Assembly: GCA_027459675.1 (NCBI GenBank) | Contig: DAIDHO010000003.1 | Coordinates: 1 to 64,000 of the forward strand | Source of the DNA: Parachlamydiales bacterium | Lineage (GTDB): Bacteria; Chlamydiota; Chlamydiia; Chlamydiales; Rhabdochlamydiaceae | Length of the DNA: 64,000 bases | Direction: 5' to 3' | In this document: one piece after another, positions 58,125 through 64,000 of the stretch | Layout of the letters: each line of letters opens with the position of its first letter | Numbering within the stretch: the first letter of the stretch is position 1 | Notes under the pieces: generated by a model | What the model was told of the DNA's origin: nothing | The model's database searches: none | The model's input: the letters and a program-made list of their open reading frames with translations, nothing else | Program-made: the position numbers and the translations under genes

Positions 58125-59251
58125 AACCGGGTAAAGAAAAATCGGTTTTAAGTTGCCATCCGTGGATCTTTTCTGGAGCGATTGCACGCCGTCCTTCCCA
58201 TGAGCCAGGCGAAATTTTGCCTGTCTATTCTTCTGATAACAAGTTCCTGGGCTATGGCTATTTTCATCCAGAGAATTCGATTGCAGGTCGGATGCTTACC
58301 TTTACTGATCAAAACCCCTTGGAGGCGCTCAAAACTGCTATTAATAAGGCTCTTCAATTAAGAGAGACCTTTACGTCCTTTTCGGGTCGCCGCCTTATTA
58401 ATGCAGAAGGAGACAATCTCCCCGGATTAATTGTTGATCAATATGACAATGTTCTTGTGCTCCAAATTCATACGGCGGGTATGGAGCGCCTCAAATCTAT
58501 TATCAGACATCAATTAGTGAAACATCTTAGACCGCGCGCAATTTATGAAAAGTCTCTCTCTTCCGCTCGTAGACAAGAAGGCCTTCCAGATATTCAGGAG
58601 CTAATTTACGGGATTGAAACTCCTGAAGTTACAATTGAGGAGCATGGAGTTACGTATATCATTCAGCCTCTTCAAGGGCAAAAAACAGGATTTTTTTTAG
58701 ATCAGCGAGAGATGCGCCTACAAGTATTGAAGCTTTCTCACAATAAAAGAGTGTTGAACTGCTTTGCTTATACAGGGGGTTTTTCTCTGGCGGCCCTTAA
58801 AGGGGGCGCGCACCATGTGACTTCTGTAGATATTTCCTCGCATGCATGCGCTCTTGCAGCACGCCATACGTTCGATCCAGGACAGCACACGATCATTCAA
58901 GCCGATGTCTTTGATTTTCTACGTACTCAACCTCTTGATTATGAATTGGTAGTTTTAGACCCGCCCGCTTTTGCCAAAAAGCGCGCCGATCTAGAAATGG
59001 CTTCTAAAGGCTATCGTGACATCAACCGCCTAGCCTTTCAGAAAATGCCACGCAGTTCTATTCTTCTGACCAGTTCTTGTTCTTCTTACATAGATTTAGA
59101 ACTTTTCCAAAGGATTATTTTTCAAGCGGCTGCTGATACGGCTCGCTTTGTGCGCATTCTAAGCAGGCATATCCCCGCCCTGGACCATCCTGTCTCTCTC
59201 TATCACCCCGAAGGGAATTACCTCAAAAGCTTGCTTCTGTACATTGAGTAA
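58106..59251 (+). CDS. class I SAM-dependent rRNA methyltransferase, RlmI-like (PUA + MTase)
   Basis: SCHPWIFSGAI, GDNLPGLIVDQYDNVLVLQIH, GFFLDQREMR, VLNCFAYTGGFSLAALKGGAHHVTSVDIS, VVLDPPAFAK. Confidence 0.92.
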   Translation: MSRIVLKPGKEKSVLSCHPWIFSGAIARRPSHEPGEILPVYSSDNKFLGYGYFHPENSIAGRMLTFTDQNPLEALKTAINKALQLRETFTSFSGRRLINAEGDNLPGLIVDQYDNVLVLQIHTAGMERLKSIIRHQLVKHLRPRAIYEKSLSSARRQEGLPDIQELIYGIETPEVTIEEHGVTYIIQPLQGQKTGFFLDQREMRLQVLKLSHNKRVLNCFAYTGGFSLAALKGGAHHVTSVDISSHACALAARHTFDPGQHTIIQADVFDFLRTQPLDYELVVLDPPAFAKKRADLEMASKGYRDINRLAFQKMPRSSILLTSSCSSYIDLELFQRIIFQAAADTARFVRILSRHIPALDHPVSLYHPEGNYLKSLLLYIE

Positions 59252-59318
59252 TTAGACTTTTAGCTTAAGCAAGAGGTGTCTATTGTGTATTTATTTCCCG
59301 ATTGGTATCAAAGATTTA

Positions 59319-61607
59319 ATGGTGGATTTAAAGGGACTTACTTCAGAGGAAGCACAAAAGCGCCTGCATAAATATGGCCCTAATAAACTTCCAGAAGAAA
59401 AGCCACACTTTATTCTCCATTTCCTGGGCAAATTTTGGGCCCCTGTGCCCTGGATGCTAGAAGTTATTATCCTTCTTGAACTTGTTCTGGGAAAATGGGC
59501 AGAAGCATGGATTATTGCAGCTCTTACTCTTTTTAATGCATTGATGAGTTTATTGGAGGAGGGAAAAGCCAAACATTCTCTCAGTTTATTGCGCAATAAA
59601 CTGAGAATCCAAGCGCGTGTTTTACGAGATAACCAGTGGAGGACTATCTTAGCAGAAGACCTTGTGCCTGGAGATTTAATCCGTTGCAGAATGGGAGATA
59701 TTATACCCGCCGATAGTCTCTTAATCGAAGGAAGTCTGTCAATCGACCAGTCGACAGTGACAGGGGAGTCGCTTCCTATTGAACCGCTCCCAGGCGCTAC
59801 TCTGTACGCAAGCACGCTTGTTAAGCACGGAGAAGCCAGTGCTAAAGTCATTTCAACGGGTCGAGCGACATTTTATGGCAAAACAGCTGAAATTATGAGT
59901 GGTGCTAAAACACCCACTCATTTGCAGCAGACTATCTTGTTGATTGTAAAATATCTGATGGCTTTTAACGTGTTCCTGATTTTTTTCCTTTTTGTTTTTT
60001 CGTTTTTTCATACGATTCCATTCTCTGAGTTGATTCCTTTTTCTCTCTTGATTTTTGTAGCTTCAGTTCCAGTTGCTCTTCCAGCAACGTATGCCTTATC
60101 GACAGCATTGGGGTCTATGGAACTTGCCAAAAAAGGGGTGCTAGTGACCCGTCTTTCATCCATTGAGGAGGCGGCTGCTATGAGCAACTTATGTGTGGAT
60201 AAAACGGGCACGATTACAAAAAATGAACTGACGATTGCGGGGGCTAAAACTTTTCAACCTTATTCAAACGATGACCTCTTTGCTTTAGCAGCTCTTGCAT
60301 GTGAAGAAGCAACCCAAGATCCCCTAGATCTTGCCATTTTAAAAAAAGCTCGAGAAGGGAAGTCTCAGTTTGACTCATTGATAAGAACTCAATTTATTCC
60401 CTTTGATCCTGCCACCAAATGCAGCGAGGCGTTTGTAGAGGGAGGAGAGCATATCATAAAAGGTGCACCTTTAGAGCTTTTGAAAAAGATCTCGCTAAAA
60501 GAAGATGTTTCTTCGGATATGGAGCTTCTTTCTTCCAACGGTTCTCGTCTTTTAGCCGTCACTTTTAATAATATGCTTGTGGGCTTCATCGCTTTTCAAG
60601 ATCTACCCAGGGAAACCTCTCTAGAATCCATAAGGGAAATTCAAGAGTTAGGGGTTAAAATTACTATGCTGACAGGAGACGGGGCTGCAACTGCCAAGTG
60701 GATAGGGCACGAGGTTGGAATTGGTTCTCATCTTCTTTCGAGGGATAAATTGGCTCATACTTCGGATAATGAGATTGTTCAAAGCGACATTATTTATGGA
60801 GTTTTTCCCGAAGATAAATTTGAAATTATTCAAATTCTACAAAAGAATGGGCACATCTGTGGGATGACTGGAGATGGAGTTAATGACGCTCCTGCCTTAA
60901 AGGCCTCAGAGGTCGGTATTGCTGTTAGAGATGCAACTGATGTGGCTAAAGCTGCTGCAAGTCTTGTGTTGACCAAAGAAGGATTGGTGAATATCGTGGA
61001 TGCTATCAAAGTAAGTCGATGCATTTACCAGCGGATGCTGACGTATACGCTCAATAAAATTATCAAAACCTTTGCCATCTCCATCCTACTTGGTCTGGGC
61101 CTCATTTTGACAAACCAATTTATTATCTCTCAGTTATTGATCGTGTTGCTTCTTTTTGCCAATGATTTTATTTCGATGTCTATTTCCACAGATCGGGTTC
61201 ATTTTTCACGGACTCCAGACCAATGGGATATTCGAAAATTGATGGGAGTGGGAGGGATTTTTGCCCTGCTTGTTCTGCTTTTTTCTTTTTTTATTCTGTA
61301 TGTAGGAATGACTTTTTTACATTTATCGATCGAAGAAATCCGCACACTCGTCTTTCTTACGTTAGTATTTACAGGACAGGCCACGATTTATTTAATCCGC
61401 GAAAAAAAACACTTTTGGCATTCGCGTCCGAGTCAGTGGATTATCTTTTCGTCTCTTTTTGATATAGGTGTGACAAGCTGGATGGGAGCCCAGGGTATTT
61501 TAATGGCACCTCTTCCTTTCTACCTTATTGCAAGTTTGATCTTGGTGGTTATCCTTTATTTTATCGCTATAGATGTCCTAAGAGGATGGATATTAAAGCA
61601 AAATTAG
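59319..61607 (+). CDS. P-type ATPase, type IIIA proton-efflux-like
   Basis: WAPVPWMLEVIILLE, GDIIPADSLLIEGSLSIDQSTVTGESLP, CVDKTGTITKNELT, GMTGDGVNDAPALKASEVGIAVRDATDVAKAAASLVLT. Start at ATG 59319 preferred over TTG 59283. Confidence 0.9.
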   Translation: MVDLKGLTSEEAQKRLHKYGPNKLPEEKPHFILHFLGKFWAPVPWMLEVIILLELVLGKWAEAWIIAALTLFNALMSLLEEGKAKHSLSLLRNKLRIQARVLRDNQWRTILAEDLVPGDLIRCRMGDIIPADSLLIEGSLSIDQSTVTGESLPIEPLPGATLYASTLVKHGEASAKVISTGRATFYGKTAEIMSGAKTPTHLQQTILLIVKYLMAFNVFLIFFLFVFSFFHTIPFSELIPFSLLIFVASVPVALPATYALSTALGSMELAKKGVLVTRLSSIEEAAAMSNLCVDKTGTITKNELTIAGAKTFQPYSNDDLFALAALACEEATQDPLDLAILKKAREGKSQFDSLIRTQFIPFDPATKCSEAFVEGGEHIIKGAPLELLKKISLKEDVSSDMELLSSNGSRLLAVTFNNMLVGFIAFQDLPRETSLESIREIQELGVKITMLTGDGAATAKWIGHEVGIGSHLLSRDKLAHTSDNEIVQSDIIYGVFPEDKFEIIQILQKNGHICGMTGDGVNDAPALKASEVGIAVRDATDVAKAAASLVLTKEGLVNIVDAIKVSRCIYQRMLTYTLNKIIKTFAISILLGLGLILTNQFIISQLLIVLLLFANDFISMSISTDRVHFSRTPDQWDIRKLMGVGGIFALLVLLFSFFILYVGMTFLHLSIEEIRTLVFLTLVFTGQATIYLIREKKHFWHSRPSQWIIFSSLFDIGVTSWMGAQGILMAPLPFYLIASLILVVILYFIAIDVLRGWILKQN

Positions 61608-61702
61608 ACATCTTTCGACTGATCTTCCAACTGGCATGGCAGCTATTTAAGAGACTCCTAACCGTCGATTTAACCCATCTTTTCAAGATATCAATGGGTT
61701 GC

Positions 61703-61894
61703 TTACAGCCACTTGAGTTTCTCGGTTAAGCGGTTTTTGATAATAGCAAGAGTTATATTGGAAGCCAAGAAATCGTTAAGCCCAACAGCAAATTTTTTGG
61801 TCCTAGCAAATTTTTCGGTCATTTTTCGGTCATGGGGTTGCACATTGTCCTCTAAACCCTCTGCAGACTTTCTGAAAATTGCTGATTTTTTCAA
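61703..61894 (-). pseudogene. possible gene/transposase remnant
   Basis: 63 aa fragment MKKSAIFRKSAEGLEDNVQPHDRKMTEKFARTKKFAVGLNDFLASNITLAIIKNRLTEKLKWL; truncated look, no full gene around it. Confidence 0.3.
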
Positions 61895-61921
61895 GCAAAG
61901 CAGTCCTTGGAAGAAGTTCTA

Positions 61922-64000
61922 TTAAAACTTCCACCCTAGCTCTAAGCCCCCAAAATACGATTGATAATTGACCCCAAATTCTCCCTGAAAATTAAGTGTG
62001 AAAAAAGGATATTGATTTTGGTTTGGAACAACAGAGATATTGCATTCCACTCCCCCCAAATTGTAAGCGCTTGATGAGCCAATGCCAACATTAAAGGCAG
62101 AAGGAGCACCTCCTACAAAATAAGTCGTCTGTGATTTAAATTGAAAAGGAGTCATGTTAATATAGCTGGCTTTTTCTTCTAAAATTAAACTTCCCCAGCT
62201 GAAGTTAAACATCTCATAGAGTCGAATGCCTGTTTCACCGCGCAGGAGAGAATTGTACTGCCCTGCCACCACTAGATTAAAACCGGACGATCCTTTTTCT
62301 GTGTAATGCTTTTGCCAGTTATTTACCCAATCAAACATGATAAATGGCTCTGCTGTCAACCATTGCATTGCTTTTCGGTACGGCGTCATAGAAAATTCAA
62401 GATGGGGTGAAAGGAGCCATCCATGGGTTTTTGATTTAGAGGTGATTGACAAAATACTATTTCGATGATTTTTAAGCTGGTAGCCTCCGCCCCAGAGCGA
62501 AGCATTTAAAAAGAAGTTGCCCCATTGGAATGTCGTATAGAGTAGGCCTACCTCTTCATTGAGCTGAGCCCGACTTCTTTGAGAATCATAAAACTTAATG
62601 CCATCTCCTGCAAATCCTAATCCTGCTCCCACAACGTAGGTGGGCTGCCGATATTCAAATCCTAAAAGAGTACCCCCGATATTATTGTTGAACTGGAAGG
62701 TAGTGCCTCTTTGCTTTTGTCGGACCCGATCGTAGAAAGGTGCCGCCCAAATGGCATAGTCGGGCGTTTTGGAAGAAGAGGGGGGGGTAGAAAGAGTAGA
62801 GTCCGCGCTAGTTAGGAGCCCCAACTCCGAAGCTTTTTTCTCAGAATCTGTTTCAAGAGCTTTTTCTGTGAACCAGGGTAACTTATGATGAATCATCGTA
62901 TGCATTTCTAGTGCATGAGAAGCTGCTAACAGCGCTACATGGGGACTATTATAAGACCCAATAGAGGAAGGAGCCATCAGATCTGCAATTGCAACGGCTT
63001 CAATATTTCCCTGAAAGTTACTTCCGAATAACGAAGTTGCAATACCCGAAGGAGATACAATCGCTGCGTAGGCATTGCCAGTTTGAAGATTTCGTCCCCC
63101 GATGATTCCGACCCCCTGATTATTAATACCAACGGAATTTATAATGCCGTTAATGGTAGGAAAGTCAGTTCCTGAAATCGGGTTCACAATCCCTGAAGGA
63201 GAAATGAAAGCTGCATACGCTTGCTTGCTATCTATTTCAAAGCCTCCGATAATGCTTGCTCCTGCCTCATTGATGTCGACACTTAAGATATTACCCTCAC
63301 TAGGAAGGGATGCTTGATTAATAAAACTGAAGGTACCATCAGGCGATATAAAACATACATACGGAATGCCAGGATCTGAGCTAGTATTTGCGTCTGTATA
63401 TCCTCCCGCAATCGCCATGCCTTTACTATTGATAGCTGCGGAGTAGAATTCCCCTTCTGTAGGCAATAAAGAAGTCGGAATTGCCGTTAAAGTGCCTGAT
63501 GCATTGAGTAAATAAAGCTCAGGACCTGGAGGTGAATTATAATTCAGGCCTCCTATGATGCCTATTCCACTGTCATTGATTGCACAAGCTTGAAACCGTC
63601 CAGAAAACAAAGGACTCACCTTCAGCTCTGTCAATGTACCAGTCGGAGAGACTAAAACAGCATAGGGAGTGGTCAAGGTCCCGTCTGTTCCTACGGCTAA
63701 CGCAACTCCACTTTCATTGATATCCACATTGTAAAAGATTCCTGCATGTGAGATTGGATACTTTGGATCCAGGATACGTGTTAATACACCAGAAGGGGAG
63801 ACGATACCTAGGTAAGGGGGAGCAGGCGAAATTGATAAATCTTGCCCTCCAACCACTGCTGTTCCACTGTTATTGATCGCGACACTCAGAATTACACTTG
63901 GCTTTGGCAAATTTCCCGTGACAGGAGTTAACGCACCCGTAGGAGAGACTAAACCGACGTAAGCGGCCTGAACGTAGGAGGGATCTTCAGTTCCTATAAT
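61922..64000 (-). CDS. autotransporter with repeat-containing passenger (5' end beyond window)
   Basis: C-terminal ~270 aa autotransporter-type barrel (YAIWAAPFYDRVRQKQRGTTFQFNNNIGGTLLGFEYRQPTYVVGAGLGFAGDGI ... YFGGLELGWKF). The frame stays open from 63910 to 64000 (IIGTEDPSYVQAAYVGLVSPTGALTPVTGNLPKP). Confidence 0.88.
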   Translation of the reverse strand: MIGTEDPSYVQAAYVGLVSPTGALTPVTGNLPKPSVILSVAINNSGTAVVGGQDLSISPAPPYLGIVSPSGVLTRILDPKYPISHAGIFYNVDINESGVALAVGTDGTLTTPYAVLVSPTGTLTELKVSPLFSGRFQACAINDSGIGIIGGLNYNSPPGPELYLLNASGTLTAIPTSLLPTEGEFYSAAINSKGMAIAGGYTDANTSSDPGIPYVCFISPDGTFSFINQASLPSEGNILSVDINEAGASIIGGFEIDSKQAYAAFISPSGIVNPISGTDFPTINGIINSVGINNQGVGIIGGRNLQTGNAYAAIVSPSGIATSLFGSNFQGNIEAVAIADLMAPSSIGSYNSPHVALLAASHALEMHTMIHHKLPWFTEKALETDSEKKASELGLLTSADSTLSTPPSSSKTPDYAIWAAPFYDRVRQKQRGTTFQFNNNIGGTLLGFEYRQPTYVVGAGLGFAGDGIKFYDSQRSRAQLNEEVGLLYTTFQWGNFFLNASLWGGGYQLKNHRNSILSITSKSKTHGWLLSPHLEFSMTPYRKAMQWLTAEPFIMFDWVNNWQKHYTEKGSSGFNLVVAGQYNSLLRGETGIRLYEMFNFSWGSLILEEKASYINMTPFQFKSQTTYFVGGAPSAFNVGIGSSSAYNLGGVECNISVVPNQNQYPFFTLNFQGEFGVNYQSYFGGLELGWKF

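Noticed and set aside
1-64000. CRISPR arrays, rRNA operon, prophage modules
   Set aside because: No regularly spaced direct repeats, rRNA signatures or phage structural genes were recognised.

Overview
The window reads as a chromosomal segment of an environmental Chlamydiota bacterium (Parachlamydiales-like), judged from gene content and from gene orders recalled from Chlamydia (hisS-aspS-mip-trmL; nusB/murB near infC-rpmI-rplT-pheS; rnhC-rodZ). No database search was possible, so taxonomy is inferred. Core modules include hisS/aspS, a C4 zinc-ribbon protein next to an RNase P RNA, nusB/murB/folC, tRNA-Val(GAC), infC/rpmI/rplT/pheS, adk, xerD, an RND efflux operon, gatCAB, rnhC/rodZ/yyaL, a Ser/Thr kinase with an FGE domain, an APC-USP permease, an oppBCDF operon, rimO, an rlmI-like gene, a P3A-type ATPase and a repeat-containing autotransporter cut by the window edge. 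Accessory AT-rich segments (about 11.8-14.1 kb and 22.0-31.4 kb) carry IS elements or remnants (IS5, IS3, IS110; IS630 at the left edge) and effector-like ORFs. The observation I rate highest is a degenerate threonyl-tRNA-synthetase-like protein (18840-19937) directly upstream of infC, the position thrS occupies in many bacteria. It has lost the editing-site residues, motif 2 and the anticodon-binding domain but remains a full open frame. Other points of note are an F-box-like ORF, a Ser/Thr kinase with HRD changed to HRS fused to an FGE domain, a symporter fused to a solute-binding domain, and a repeat-passenger autotransporter.
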